48,241 nucleotides of DNA. Source: URNF01 sp045634325. GTDB taxonomy: Bacteria > Bacillota > Clostridia > Oscillospirales > Acutalibacteraceae. Positions 7,319 to 16,596 of the stretch are shown here, in pieces (within the stretch, counting starts at the first letter, position 1; every line of letters begins with the position of its first letter). The notes beneath the pieces are model-generated. The model made no database searches, was not told the DNA's origin, and worked only from the letters and a program-made list of their open reading frames with translations. The position numbers and the translations under genes were made by a program. The stretch is from assembly GCA_045634325.1 (NCBI GenBank), contig JAZRAA010000020.1, positions 1 to 48,241 of the forward strand, in the 5' to 3' direction.

Positions 7319-8491
7319 TCAATCCAAGAAATCTTTGAGTTTTTTACTGCGGCTGGGATGACGGAGTTTGCGCAGTGCTTTGGCTTCAATCTGGCGGATA
7401 CGCTCACGGGTAACGTCAAATTCCTTGCCGACCTCTTCCAAGGTGCGCGGACGGCCATCTTCCAGACCAAAACGCAAACGCAACACCTTTTCCTCACGAG
7501 GTGTTAAGGTGCCGAGCACATCGCCCAACTGCTCTTTAAGCAACGTATGCGATGCGGCATCTGCGGGTGCAGGTGCTTCATCGTCGGGGATAAAGTCACC
7601 AAGGTGGCTATCTTCTTCCTCGCCAATAGGCGTTTCCAAGGACACCGGTTCTTGTGCAACACGCATGATTTCGCGCACTTTATCTACCGGCATATCCAGC
7701 TCTATCGCAATTTCATCTGCTGACGGTTCGTGGCCGTTTTTGTGTAACAATTGGCTGGATACCTTTTTCACTTTATTGATGGTTTCTACCATGTGCACCG
7801 GAATACGAATGGTACGCGCTTGGTCAGCAATGGCACGGGTGATAGCCTGACGAATCCACCACGTTGCATAGGTTGAGAATTTAAAGCCTTTGGTGTAATC
7901 GAATTTTTCTACCGCTTTAATCAGGCCTAAATTGCCTTCTTGAATGAGGTCCAAGAACTGCATACCACGACCAACATACCGTTTTGCAATGCTGACAACC
8001 AGACGAAGATTGGCTTCGGACAAACGACGTTTCGCCGCTTGGTCGCCGTCGTTAATGCGCATGGCGAGGTCAATTTCCTCTTCGGAGCTAAGCAACGGCA
8101 CTCTACCGATTTCTTTCAAATACACTTTCACAGGGTCATCAATGGCAATCTGCTCAACAACAGTGTCCTCCGCTACATCATTTTCAGCAGCAGGCGCAGT
8201 GATGGACAAATCATCCAAAGATTCCATTTCGAAATCATCGATGATTTCAATGTTATTGCCCTCTAACTGTTCATACAGCTTGTCCATCTGGTCAGGGTCA
8301 AAATCCATTTCTTCCATGGCATCCATGATCTCTTGGGTAGTCAGTTTGCCTTTGGCTTTGCCCAGTTCAATCAATTCTGCCGTGCGCTGTTGCTTTTTAT
8401 CTTTCTTTACAGCAGGTTGTGCCGCAGCTTGTGCGTTTTCATCCGCCAAGGCCTCTTCTGTGTTGATAACATCCAAATTTTCTTTACTCAT
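7319..8491 (-). CDS. sigA (rpoD): RNA polymerase primary sigma factor
   Basis: A 390-residue group 1 sigma factor with all core regions: region 1.2 (DDPVKVYLKEIGRVPLL), region 2 (EANLRLVVSIAKRYVGRGM, DLIQEGNLGLIKAVEKFDY, YATWWIRQAI), region 3 and region 4 with the -35-binding helix (TLEEVGKEFDVTRERIRQIE). It directs RNA polymerase to the TTGACA/TATAAT promoters seen across this window. The ATG at 8491 is chosen over 8509 because GAGAGG stands nine bases before it and nothing usable precedes the other. It lies 29 bases after dnaG in the dgt-dnaG-sigA operon. Confidence 0.96.
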   Translation of the reverse strand: MSKENLDVINTEEALADENAQAAAQPAVKKDKKQQRTAELIELGKAKGKLTTQEIMDAMEEMDFDPDQMDKLYEQLEGNNIEIIDDFEMESLDDLSITAPAAENDVAEDTVVEQIAIDDPVKVYLKEIGRVPLLSSEEEIDLAMRINDGDQAAKRRLSEANLRLVVSIAKRYVGRGMQFLDLIQEGNLGLIKAVEKFDYTKGFKFSTYATWWIRQAITRAIADQARTIRIPVHMVETINKVKKVSSQLLHKNGHEPSADEIAIELDMPVDKVREIMRVAQEPVSLETPIGEEEDSHLGDFIPDDEAPAPADAASHTLLKEQLGDVLGTLTPREEKVLRLRFGLEDGRPRTLEEVGKEFDVTRERIRQIEAKALRKLRHPSRSKKLKDFLD

Positions 8492-8520
8492 ATGTATATT
8501 CCTCTCCATTTCCGCAATGG

Positions 8521-10284
8521 TTATTCAACATTTTTATTCTTTCTTTGCCGCATCACCGCTAAAATATCGGCAATTTGGTCATTTTCAAGACTTTGCGGGT
8601 CGTGCAACCCCTTTAACGCGTGTTCTTCTTTGATAATCGCAATATACGTTTGCGTGTCCTCCCACGTAAAAGCACGTTCCTTTGCCGTTTGCACCGCACG
8701 GGTGATATATGCCATTTCCGTATCCGCAAAATCAGCGGCAAAAAACGGCAATTCTATCAGCAAACCTTGCGTATGTCGATCAACAATATACGCATATATA
8801 CGACGATTAAGGTCGGTCACCATTTGTTCGGGTGACAACACCTGTAACGCTTTGCCGACCTGGTCGGGATGCAAAATGAGCACGCCGAGTAACGTTTCTT
8901 CCGCCTGCGCTGCACGAGAATATTGCTCCGCTTGCGGATTTGCACGGCGCAATACAGTCATATCCTGTTTAACGGCACGGGATAACTCCTGCCGTTTTTC
9001 CTGCCGTTCTTTATAGCGGGAAACATCACGAATTTGTTGTATAATCGCTTCTTTGGAAACGCCAAGTTCCTTCGCCAATCTTCCCGCATAAATATCCTGT
9101 TCCACTGCACTGCTCTTCGCAAGCAAAGAGGCGGCGCTCTTCAGATAGCCCACCTTGCCGTCTGCAGTGGCGATATTATGCATATTCGCCAAATTCATCA
9201 AACGGTATTCCATTGCATTAGAAGAACGTTCTAACAACAATTTAAACCGCTCTGCCCCATTCTTGCGAATAAATTCGTCGGGGTCCTTGCCATCAGGAAT
9301 GGTAACCACTTTGACATCAATACCGGTAGGCCGCAACGCTTCCAAAGCCTTTTTGGTCGCCTTTTGTCCCGCCTCGTCAGCGTCAAAAATCAAACTCACT
9401 TTATCTGCATAGCGGGTGATGAGTCGCACCTGCTCTTGAGGAAACGCCGTACCCAAAGCAGCAACCGCATTAGGAAAGCCCGCTTGGTGCAAGGCAATCA
9501 CATCCATATACCCTTCACACAAAATCAATTCTCTGCCCGCCGATTTCGCAAAATTCAGCGCAAACAAATTATGACTTTTACTGTACGCCAATGTATTTTC
9601 AGTGTTGATATATTTAGGTTTCGAATCGTCCAGCACGCGACCGCCGAAACCGACCACCGAACCACGAATGTCGATAATCGGAATAATCACACGATTGCGG
9701 AACAAATCATAACTGCCGCCGTTTTTGCCGCGTCTGGTCAAAAATGCCGCTTGCAATTCTTCGTCTTTAAATCCTTTTGCACGCAACACTTTGCCCAGTG
9801 CATCCCACTCGGCAGGGGCATACCCTAAGCCAAAATGCCGTATAGTAGCATCGGTATACCCACGCGCACGGAAATAGTCCAGTGCTATCTTTCCCGCGGG
9901 CGTAGACAGCTGTGCGTGGAAAAATCGCGCGGCTTCACGGTTAGCTTCCAGAATGCGCATCCGAAGATAAGAAGTGCGGTCATCACGAGTGTCTTCCGGC
10001 ATTTGCATACCACTGCGATTAGCCAAGAATTTTACCGCATCTATATAATCTAAATTCTCGATTTTTTTAATGAAAGTAACAACATCACCGCCGACACCAC
10101 AACCGAAACAATAAAACGAATTGTTTTCAGGATACAGATTGAATGACGGTGTTTTCTCGCCGTGAAACGGACATAAACCCACAAGATTTTTTCCACGTCT
10201 TTTGAAATTGACATAAGTAGAGGCGACACTCTCTATATCGTTACGGGAAATGAGTTCTTGTATAAAACTTTCGGGTAACGCCAT
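8521..10284 (-). CDS. dnaG: DNA primase
   Basis: A 587-residue primase that makes RNA primers for lagging-strand synthesis. The N-terminal zinc-binding domain is present (CPFHGEKTPSF then FYCFGCGVGGD, Cys-His-Cys-Cys), followed by the Toprim catalytic core with EGYMDVIALHQAG and DADEAGQKA, and a C-terminal helicase-interaction region of normal length. AAGGAGG precedes the ATG. It is followed by sigA, the conserved macromolecular-synthesis arrangement, and preceded by dgt 32 bases upstream. Confidence 0.96.
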   Translation of the reverse strand: MALPESFIQELISRNDIESVASTYVNFKRRGKNLVGLCPFHGEKTPSFNLYPENNSFYCFGCGVGGDVVTFIKKIENLDYIDAVKFLANRSGMQMPEDTRDDRTSYLRMRILEANREAARFFHAQLSTPAGKIALDYFRARGYTDATIRHFGLGYAPAEWDALGKVLRAKGFKDEELQAAFLTRRGKNGGSYDLFRNRVIIPIIDIRGSVVGFGGRVLDDSKPKYINTENTLAYSKSHNLFALNFAKSAGRELILCEGYMDVIALHQAGFPNAVAALGTAFPQEQVRLITRYADKVSLIFDADEAGQKATKKALEALRPTGIDVKVVTIPDGKDPDEFIRKNGAERFKLLLERSSNAMEYRLMNLANMHNIATADGKVGYLKSAASLLAKSSAVEQDIYAGRLAKELGVSKEAIIQQIRDVSRYKERQEKRQELSRAVKQDMTVLRRANPQAEQYSRAAQAEETLLGVLILHPDQVGKALQVLSPEQMVTDLNRRIYAYIVDRHTQGLLIELPFFAADFADTEMAYITRAVQTAKERAFTWEDTQTYIAIIKEEHALKGLHDPQSLENDQIADILAVMRQRKNKNVE

Positions 10285-10316
10285 ATATGTCGCCTCCTTT
10301 CTTACTTTTTATCAAC

Positions 10317-11327
10317 CTAGTGACTAATGTGTATCGACCAACTGCGTGGCACGAACAAGTCATTATATACTTCCAATGCATAGTTATCGGTCATACTGGC
10401 AATATAATCGCCGACCGCCACCATTACGCCTTCGGTTGCTACCGTGTGCGCATATTCGGCGGGCAATTTATCGGGATGTTCCATGAAAAATCCAAACATT
10501 TGCCGCACCAATGTATCCACCTTTTTTTCCTCCACCTTTGCGGCAGAATCAAGGTATAAATCGCTATACAAAAAGGCATGCAACATGTCAAAATGCTGTT
10601 GTGTTTGTGCATCCATGCCGATACCCTCGCCGCTGTATTGTACCACCGCGGTGATCAGCGTATCGATACGCTCAACACGGGTTTCTCCCAAATTGGCACG
10701 CACGGCAGCGGGCACGTCGCTCTCTTTGAGCACACCCGCACGAATGGCGTCATCCATATCGTGATTGACATACGCAATTCTATCCGCCAAACGCACAATA
10801 CGACCTTCCAACGTATTGGACAGCGGGTCCACCGTGTGTCTGGCAATACCCTCGCGCACGGCAGTGGTAAGGTTTAAGCCTTTACCGTCATTTTCCAGTT
10901 TTTCTACAATGCGTACACTCTGGTCGAAGTGTCGAAAGCCGCCAACATCCGCCATCAGCAAGTTCAGAGCGCGTTCACCTGCGTGACCAAACGGCGTATG
11001 CCCCAGGTCATGTCCCAAAGCAATCGCTTCGGTTAAATCTTCATTTAACTGCAACGCACGTGCGATGGTGCGCGCAATTTGCGCTACCTCTAACGTGTGG
11101 GTTAAGCGGGTGCGATAGTGGTCTCCCTCAGGGGATAAAAACACCTGCGTTTTATGTTTCAAACGGCGGAAGGACTTGGAATGTAAAATACGGTCTCTAT
11201 CCCTTTGAAAAGCCGTTCGGTAGGTACAAGGCAACTCCTCTCGGTCACGCACGGCATCCGCCGAAAAAGCGGCAAGCGGGGACAATATACGTCGTTCTTG
11301 TTGTTCAAATCGTTCACGTACATTCAT
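10317..11327 (-). CDS. dgt: dGTPase-like HD-domain triphosphohydrolase
   Basis: A 336-residue HD-superfamily phosphohydrolase with the metal-binding HD motif in IALGHDLGHTPFGHAGE and an upstream H in TRLTHTLEVAQIA. Family members hydrolyse deoxynucleoside triphosphates to the nucleoside and tripolyphosphate, controlling dNTP pools. The chosen ATG (11327) has GGGAGG upstream; the frame is open further upstream but without a ribosome site. In many Clostridia this gene heads the dnaG-sigA operon, as here. Confidence 0.9.
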   Translation of the reverse strand: MNVRERFEQQERRILSPLAAFSADAVRDREELPCTYRTAFQRDRDRILHSKSFRRLKHKTQVFLSPEGDHYRTRLTHTLEVAQIARTIARALQLNEDLTEAIALGHDLGHTPFGHAGERALNLLMADVGGFRHFDQSVRIVEKLENDGKGLNLTTAVREGIARHTVDPLSNTLEGRIVRLADRIAYVNHDMDDAIRAGVLKESDVPAAVRANLGETRVERIDTLITAVVQYSGEGIGMDAQTQQHFDMLHAFLYSDLYLDSAAKVEEKKVDTLVRQMFGFFMEHPDKLPAEYAHTVATEGVMVAVGDYIASMTDNYALEVYNDLFVPRSWSIHISH

Positions 11328-11353
11328 AGCATACCCTCCCCTAATTTTGCTGT

Positions 11354-11383
11354 ATATTAGTGTATACGCAATTTTTTTGTCAA
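11354..11383 (-). promoter_or_regulatory. SigA-type promoter of dgt-dnaG-sigA
   Basis: Minus strand TTGACA (11383-11378), 18-base spacer, TAATAT (11359-11354), about 27 bases before the dgt start codon. Confidence 0.7.
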
Positions 11384-11415
11384 ATCCCTTTAAAAATACA
11401 AAAAAATTAAAAAAA

Positions 11416-12045
11416 TTACACAATCAACACAGCGCGATACTGTTGCTCGATAATATGCGATTGCAAAGAGCCGGCACTGCGCTCGGTCAACTGTTTTTCG
11501 AACTGGTCTTGTTTATCCATATCCAGCTGAAAACGAACTGTCACAGTATCTGTATACTGCGTATCCTGCACCGTACCGCCATTGGCTTCAATAAAGGGGT
11601 TAAGCCAACCGTATTGCGTATAGGAACAGGTGATTTCTTGCAGTTGTGCTGGACGCATTTCCACAATTCCCGCGGCTTCCACCGCAAGCGAAGCGGTGTG
11701 CGAATAAGCACGAACCAATCCGCCACCACCAAGTAAAATACCACCGAAATAGCGGGTAACCACTATTGCACAATCGGTGATATTCTGTCTTTGTAAAACA
11801 TCCAAAACCGGCATGCCCGCCGTACCCTGCGGTTCTCCATCGTCACTGAAACGGCGCACGTCTCCCGCACGCAAAATATAAGCGGGTACGTGGTGGCGCG
11901 CATCCCAGTGTTGTTTGCGAATACTTTCTATAAAAGCCGTTGCCGCAGCCTCATCAGTGACCGGCTGTATTTGTCCGATAAAACGTGAACGGCGGTCTAC
12001 AAACTCGGCCGTCGCACTGTTCAAAATGGTACGATATGTCTGCAT
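11416..12045 (-). CDS. YigZ/IMPACT family protein
   Basis: A 209-residue protein of the YigZ (IMPACT) family with the conserved block HHVPAYILRAGDVRRFSDDGEPQG and the glycine-rich FGGILLGGGGLVRAYS. Members are cytosolic and share the N-terminal domain of eukaryotic IMPACT; a role in translation or in proline dipeptide handling has been proposed, but none is established. The start is ATG 12045, with AAAGGGG seven bases upstream; an ATG six bases earlier would overlap that site. It sits between the L31 terminator and the dgt promoter. Confidence 0.88.
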   Translation of the reverse strand: MQTYRTILNSATAEFVDRRSRFIGQIQPVTDEAAATAFIESIRKQHWDARHHVPAYILRAGDVRRFSDDGEPQGTAGMPVLDVLQRQNITDCAIVVTRYFGGILLGGGGLVRAYSHTASLAVEAAGIVEMRPAQLQEITCSYTQYGWLNPFIEANGGTVQDTQYTDTVTVRFQLDMDKQDQFEKQLTERSAGSLQSHIIEQQYRAVLIV

Positions 12046-12093
12046 CGCCATTCCCCTTTCCCGACAAAATTCAACATCAAAGTGAAGAAAAAA

Positions 12094-12121
12094 GGCAGTG
12101 CAAACAAAACATTGCACTGCC
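12094..12121 (-). terminator. Terminator of rpmE
   Basis: Ten perfect pairs (12094-12103 with 12112-12121) around an eight-base loop, followed on the minus strand by TTTTTTC. Confidence 0.9.
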
Positions 12122-12133
12122 CAATGGTTCTAC

Positions 12134-12343
12134 TTATTTGTCGGATTTCAGACCGAAACGCTTGTTGAAACGCTCCACACGTCCACCGGTGTCCACCAGT
12201 TTCTGTTTACCGGTGAAGAACGGATGGCATTTGGAACAGATTTCCACACGGATATCCGATTTCGTTGAACCTGTCTCGATCACGTTGCCACAAGCGCAGG
12301 TAATCGTGGTCTGTGCATAGTTCGGATGGATAGCCTCTTTCAT
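12134..12343 (-). CDS. rpmE: 50S ribosomal protein L31 (zinc-type)
   Basis: A 69-residue ribosomal protein with the start MKEAIHPNY typical of L31. It has the zinc-binding cysteines of the C+ form: CAC near residues 16-18 and CSKC near 37-40. It binds the central protuberance of the 50S subunit. AGAGGTG precedes the ATG at 12343. It is a single-gene unit with its own promoter and terminator. Confidence 0.95.
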   Translation of the reverse strand: MKEAIHPNYAQTTITCACGNVIETGSTKSDIRVEICSKCHPFFTGKQKLVDTGGRVERFNKRFGLKSDK

Positions 12344-12375
12344 TGATGTCACCTCTTTCGTTCCATAACGCATGA

Positions 12376-12404
12376 ATTATAGCATAGTTGTTTTAAAAAT
12401 GCAA
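12376..12404 (-). promoter_or_regulatory. SigA-type promoter of rpmE
   Basis: Minus strand TTGCAT (12404-12399), 17-base spacer, perfect TATAAT (12381-12376). Confidence 0.82.
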
Positions 12405-12424
12405 GTATTTTTTTATTTTTATCT

Positions 12425-12467
12425 AAAAAAGAACACGACCGAAACATCACATGGATATTTCGGCCGT
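12425..12467 (-). terminator. Terminator of secD-secF
   Basis: A ten-pair stem with one wobble (12435-12444 with 12458-12467), followed on the minus strand by a T tract (complement of 12425-12430) ten bases after the secF stop codon. Confidence 0.85.
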
Positions 12468-12476
12468 ATATACTTT

Positions 12477-13394
12477 TTATTTGGAAGCTTTGGACTCCTT
12501 GCGTTCCATCCACCATGCCCACAGCGGAGAGCTCAAGCACACGGAAGAATAGAAACCGGAGATAACACCCACCAACATCGGCAGTGCGAAACTGATGATA
12601 GCGTCCATATTCAACACAAGCGCCACAACCGTAATGGTTGCCGCCGCAAGTGCGGTAGTGATCGAAGTATTGCGCGTACGCACGAAACTTTGATTCAAGC
12701 TCAAATTGACGATATCGCCAATCGGTGTTTTTGCATTCATCTTTTGACGATTTTCACGGATACGGTCGTAAATAACGATGGTATCGTTGAGCGAGTAACC
12801 GAGAATGGTAAGCATCACCGCAACAAAATTATCGTTGAGCGGGATACGGAAAACCACAAACGTGAAATACACTATCAACAAATCGTGCAACAAAGCAAGC
12901 AATGCAAACGCACCGGCAGACAAACCACCGATTTTCTTAAAGCGCAAACCGACATAAACAAGCAAGAACAATGCCGCCAAGCCGACTGCTACCAAGCATT
13001 TCACAAAGAACAAACGGCCCATCGAAGCGCCAAGCGAGTTACTGCTGAACTGCACAACTTTATTTTCGGGGAATGCTTTTACCAACGCATCATCCAAAGC
13101 CGTTTGCTTTTCGGTCGAAATTTCGTCCGTCAAAGAAACGCTGATAACGTCGGTATTGTTCACCATTTCCAGCTTGACCACTACATCGTTACCGAGAACC
13201 GATTGCGCAGATTTTGTTGCTTTGTCCAAATCCAAGGTGTCGGTATAACTATACCGCATCAATGTACCACCTTTGAAAGAGATATCCATTTGCGTACCGA
13301 AAATCACATTGAAAATCAATGCGATTACCAAGATGCTCACGGAAATCAAAGCAAACATCTTGCGTTTTGCTACAAAATCAAACGAATTTTTCAT
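12477..13394 (-). CDS. secF: Protein translocase subunit SecF
   Basis: A 305-residue membrane protein with six predicted membrane segments and the SecF blocks FKGGTLMRYSY (external P1 domain) and GYSLNDTIVIYDRIREN in the membrane domain. With SecD it uses the proton-motive force to pull secreted proteins out of the SecYEG channel. The start overlaps the secD stop as ATGA and GGAGG lies upstream. Confidence 0.95.
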   Translation of the reverse strand: MKNSFDFVAKRKMFALISVSILVIALIFNVIFGTQMDISFKGGTLMRYSYTDTLDLDKATKSAQSVLGNDVVVKLEMVNNTDVISVSLTDEISTEKQTALDDALVKAFPENKVVQFSSNSLGASMGRLFFVKCLVAVGLAALFLLVYVGLRFKKIGGLSAGAFALLALLHDLLIVYFTFVVFRIPLNDNFVAVMLTILGYSLNDTIVIYDRIRENRQKMNAKTPIGDIVNLSLNQSFVRTRNTSITTALAAATITVVALVLNMDAIISFALPMLVGVISGFYSSVCLSSPLWAWWMERKESKASK

Positions 13395-14806
13395 TCCTTC
13401 ACACCTCCATACAGCCAGGGCTTGCGGAAGCATTTAAAGCGGGATACAGAGCGCAGCATCATACGAGAAGCCCACAGACCCATCACAAAGTTGAAAATAA
13501 CGCCGATGAATAAGGTGTAACCAAAGGAATACACCGAACCGGTAGTAGACGCCGGGAACCAGCGAAGCACCGGGCTCAAAATCATACTGAAGATGCCGTC
13601 GGAAGGTCCAAACACACCCATCAATACCGCTGCAACAATCACCACGGTGATGTTGCCGTCAAAAATTGCCCAGAACGAGTTTTTTGAACCGATGCGAATG
13701 GCGTTTTCCACCGTTCTGCCGGCACGGATTTCTTCTTTCACACGTTCTGCGGTAATCACGTTTGCGTCCACACCGATACCGATGGAAAGCACGATACCCG
13801 CAATACCGGGCAAGGTCAACGTGAAACTGTCAAACACACCAAAGTAACCGGAGATTGCCGCAATCGAACCGGCAATCTGACCGAGCAATGCAATCACCGC
13901 TACCACACCGGGCAAGCGATAGTATGCAATAACAAATACCGCAATCAAGATGAATGCGATAACACCGGCAAGCAGCATCGCTTCCAATGCTTTTTCACCC
14001 ATAGTGGGCGAAATGGTGCCGCTACTCTTTGCTTCAATCGCAAACGGCAAAGAACCGGAATTGATAAGGTTAGCAAGGTCAGCCGCATCCGCCAAAGTGG
14101 AAAAGTTGCCCGAAATAGTGGCAATGCCGTCGGTGATATGATTTTTTACCGTCGGGTTGGAAATCATATTACCATCCAACCAAATCGAGATGGTACCCAC
14201 ATTCAACTGCTTTTTAGTGGCATCGGAAAACTTCTGTTTACCGCTGTCATTGAGTTCCAATTGCACAATCGGTTCTTGGTTAGTACCGGCATCATCGGTA
14301 ACAGATATTAAAGCCTGCGCATTTTTGACATCTTTACCGGTCAACACCACTTCGCCTGCAGGAACAACCTTACCGTCTTCATCGGTGGTCGTCTCATCAC
14401 CAATGCGGAATTCGAGCAAAGCAGTTTGTCCCAATTCTTGAATGGCGGTTGCGGGGTCAAAGTCAGCCTCGTCACTCGCCCACGGGAAACGGACAATCAC
14501 CTGTTTGTTGGCGATATCCGTATACAGTTCATAGTCCGTAATGCCATTGCCGACAAGACGCTCCGCAATGATGGTTTCAACACCTTGCAAATTAGCTTCG
14601 GTAACCTCCACGGTTTCGTCCACCGGTCCGTAAGTAGCATCCACGCCGCCACGAATATCAATACCCCAACGGATATCCTTCGCGCCGCGTATCACCGTAT
14701 CGATGCGGTCACCATACTGGGTATAGATGCCGAAAAACGACGTATACACCAGTGCGAGAATCAGCACCAGCACGATGAAGAAAACAGATTTCTTTGTACG
14801 CTTCAT
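13391..14806 (-). CDS. secD: Protein translocase subunit SecD
   Basis: A 471-residue protein with an N-terminal membrane segment, the SecD motif WGIDIRGGVDATYGP, a large external domain, and the membrane block GVDANVITAERVKEEIRAG. It partners SecF, to which it is translationally coupled. The ATG at 14806 follows GGAGGAG; an upstream in-frame ATG lacks a site. Confidence 0.95.
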   Translation of the reverse strand: MKRTKKSVFFIVLVLILALVYTSFFGIYTQYGDRIDTVIRGAKDIRWGIDIRGGVDATYGPVDETVEVTEANLQGVETIIAERLVGNGITDYELYTDIANKQVIVRFPWASDEADFDPATAIQELGQTALLEFRIGDETTTDEDGKVVPAGEVVLTGKDVKNAQALISVTDDAGTNQEPIVQLELNDSGKQKFSDATKKQLNVGTISIWLDGNMISNPTVKNHITDGIATISGNFSTLADAADLANLINSGSLPFAIEAKSSGTISPTMGEKALEAMLLAGVIAFILIAVFVIAYYRLPGVVAVIALLGQIAGSIAAISGYFGVFDSFTLTLPGIAGIVLSIGIGVDANVITAERVKEEIRAGRTVENAIRIGSKNSFWAIFDGNITVVIVAAVLMGVFGPSDGIFSMILSPVLRWFPASTTGSVYSFGYTLFIGVIFNFVMGLWASRMMLRSVSRFKCFRKPWLYGGVKE

Positions 14807-14856
14807 CAGTACTCCTCCAAACATCATTCGTGTGCTTTATCACACTATTACAAAAT

Positions 14857-14885
14857 ATTATACCTAATATATACATAAAAGTCAA
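14857..14885 (-). promoter_or_regulatory. SigA-type promoter of secD-secF
   Basis: Minus strand TTGACT (14885-14880), 17-base spacer, TATAAT (14862-14857). Confidence 0.85.
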
Positions 14886-14908
14886 TGGTGACAATTTAAT
14901 TTCAGGAT

Positions 14909-14940
14909 AAAAAAAGACTGCGAGCAAACGCTCACAGTCT
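14909..14940 (-). terminator. Terminator of the aminotransferase gene
   Basis: An 11-pair stem with one G-T (14915-14925 with 14930-14940) and loop AAAC, followed on the minus strand by a T tract. Confidence 0.88.
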
Positions 14941-14946
14941 CATCAA

Positions 14947-16221
14947 TTACAGCAACGTTTTAATAGCCGCCATCTCTGCACAAATACAGAACAATTCCAT
15001 TGCCACGCGCAATTCCGCGGGAGACGGATACGAAGGCGCAATACGCAAGTTGGAATCCTTGGGGTCTTTACCATACGGATAGGTCGCACCCGCACCGGTC
15101 ATGGTCACACCCGCTTCTTTCAGCAGTCGATGGGTTTCCTTGGCACAGCCTTCCATCAAATCCACGCTGACAAAATACCCACCGCGCGGAGAATGCCATT
15201 TTGCCACACCCGTACCTGCCAAGCGCTGCTCCAGCACCTCGAGAACCGTATCGAATTTCGGACGTAATATTTCCGCATGACGTTTCATGTGGTCTTTAAT
15301 GCCCTGCGCATCACCAAAATACCGCACATGTCGCAACATGTTCAGTTTGTCATAACCAATCGTCTGCACCGTCATACGAGATTTAACATCCTGTACGTTG
15401 GCAGCACTTGCCGCGAGCACCGCTACGCCGGCGCCGGGGAAAGAAATTTTGGAAGTGGAAGCAAACATCACCACGATGTCCTCATTCCCCACTTTTTCAG
15501 CCTCATCGAAAATGTTGAGCAAGGTATCTTGGCCATCTTCATACAGATGATGCACACAATACGCATTATCCCACATCACACGAAAATCGGGTGCCGCGGG
15601 TTTGAGGGCCGCTATACGTTTAACGGTTGTATCAGAATAGGTAATGCCATCGGGATTAGAATACATCGGCACACACCACATACCCTTAACGGACGGGTCT
15701 TTCACCAATTCCTCTACCACATCCATGTCGGGACCTTCTTCGGTCATGGGAACGGTAATCAGTTGGAGACCAAAATAAGCCGTTACCGCAAAATGGCGGT
15801 CATAACCGGGAGAAGGGCACAAGAATTTCACATCACCCTGCAATTGCCACGGCTGATTACCGCAAATGCCTTTGGCATACGCACCGGCAATATAGTCAAA
15901 CATCATATTCAGACTGGAGTTACCGCCCACGATAACGTTTTGGGGAGAAACGCCCAAAATATCCGCAAACATTTTCTTCGCCTCGGGAATACCGTCCAGC
16001 ACACCATAATTTCTGGTATCAATATCGCCGGTCGCCAAAAAGTTGTCTTCCGGTTTTAAAACGTTCAGCATATCTGCCGTCAAATCCAATTGTTCAGGAC
16101 CGGGTTTGCCGCGGGACATATCCAATTTCAGCCCTTGCGCTTTATATGCTTCATATGTAGCCTGCAAGGTGTCAAAACGAGCTTTCAACATCTCTTTCGA
16201 TTGATTTACCAACAGTTCCAT
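14947..16221 (-). CDS. Class I PLP-dependent aminotransferase (aspartate aminotransferase-like)
   Basis: A 424-residue fold-type I aminotransferase with the N-terminal signature LDMSRGKPGPEQLDL and the PLP lysine in FASTSKISFPGAG (about residue 250), plus PLP-contacting WDNAYCVHHL. The branch is annotated in Clostridia as aspartate or broad-range aminotransferase with similarity to MocR-type C-terminal domains. It probably moves amino groups between glutamate and an oxo-acid; the true substrate is uncertain. GGGAGG lies 12 bases before the ATG at 16221. Single-gene unit. Confidence 0.88.
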   Translation of the reverse strand: MELLVNQSKEMLKARFDTLQATYEAYKAQGLKLDMSRGKPGPEQLDLTADMLNVLKPEDNFLATGDIDTRNYGVLDGIPEAKKMFADILGVSPQNVIVGGNSSLNMMFDYIAGAYAKGICGNQPWQLQGDVKFLCPSPGYDRHFAVTAYFGLQLITVPMTEEGPDMDVVEELVKDPSVKGMWCVPMYSNPDGITYSDTTVKRIAALKPAAPDFRVMWDNAYCVHHLYEDGQDTLLNIFDEAEKVGNEDIVVMFASTSKISFPGAGVAVLAASAANVQDVKSRMTVQTIGYDKLNMLRHVRYFGDAQGIKDHMKRHAEILRPKFDTVLEVLEQRLAGTGVAKWHSPRGGYFVSVDLMEGCAKETHRLLKEAGVTMTGAGATYPYGKDPKDSNLRIAPSYPSPAELRVAMELFCICAEMAAIKTLL

Positions 16222-16270
16222 GAATAAAAAATACCTCCCAAAATTCAAAATGCTTTAAATATCATCAACT

Positions 16271-16299
16271 ATACTAGTATATTTTGCAAAAAAATGCAA
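16271..16299 (-). promoter_or_regulatory. SigA-type promoter of the aminotransferase gene
   Basis: Minus strand TTGCAT (16299-16294), 17-base spacer, TAGTAT (16276-16271). Confidence 0.65.
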
Positions 16300-16358
16300 G
16301 ATAAATTTACAAAAATTGCAAAATAAAAATTTATATGTGTTTTTTCGCAAATTAGTAC

Positions 16359-16387
16359 TTGACATTCTATGCCTTTTACTGTATACT
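16359..16387 (+). promoter_or_regulatory. SigA-type promoter of tRNA-Val
   Basis: Perfect TTGACA (16359-16364), 17-base spacer, TATACT (16382-16387), 18 bases before the tRNA. Confidence 0.88.
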
Positions 16388-16405
16388 GAGCACTGTTGCA
16401 AACAA

Positions 16406-16481
16406 GGACGCTTAGCTCAGCTGGTAGAGCATTCGCTTGACGTGCGAAGGGTCAGCGGTTCGAATCCGTTAGCGTCCACCA
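16406..16481 (+). tRNA. tRNA-Val (anticodon GAC)
   Basis: A 76-nt tRNA with acceptor GGACGCT/AGCGTCC, discriminator A and encoded CCA. The anticodon stem TTCGC/GCGAA encloses loop TTGACGT, giving anticodon GAC, which reads GUC/GUU valine codons. D and T arms are intact. Single-gene unit. Confidence 0.95.
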
Positions 16482-16486
16482 AACAA

Positions 16487-16517
16487 AACCTCGTTCATTC
16501 GAACGAGGTTTTTCTTT
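16487..16517 (+). terminator. Terminator of tRNA-Val
   Basis: Ten perfect pairs (16487-16496 with 16501-16510), loop ATTC, followed by TTTCTTTTT. Confidence 0.92.
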
Positions 16518-16536
16518 TTGCAAAATACAAAACATC

Positions 16537-16565
16537 TTGCATATAAACTTAAAAAGTGGTACACT
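16537..16565 (+). promoter_or_regulatory. SigA-type promoter of ddh
   Basis: TTGCAT (16537-16542), 17-base spacer, TACACT (16560-16565), about 30 bases before the ddh start. Confidence 0.7.
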
Positions 16566-16596
16566 AAACCATATTTGAATGAATAGAGGTAGTTGC

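Noticed and set aside
8333..9016. 227-codon plus-strand frame opposite sigA and dnaG
   Set aside because: It spans the junction of two well-defined minus-strand genes and has no domain features.
12372..13520. 382-codon plus-strand frame opposite secF
   Set aside because: It is antisense to secF and the translation is His/Gln/Arg-rich with no recognisable domain.
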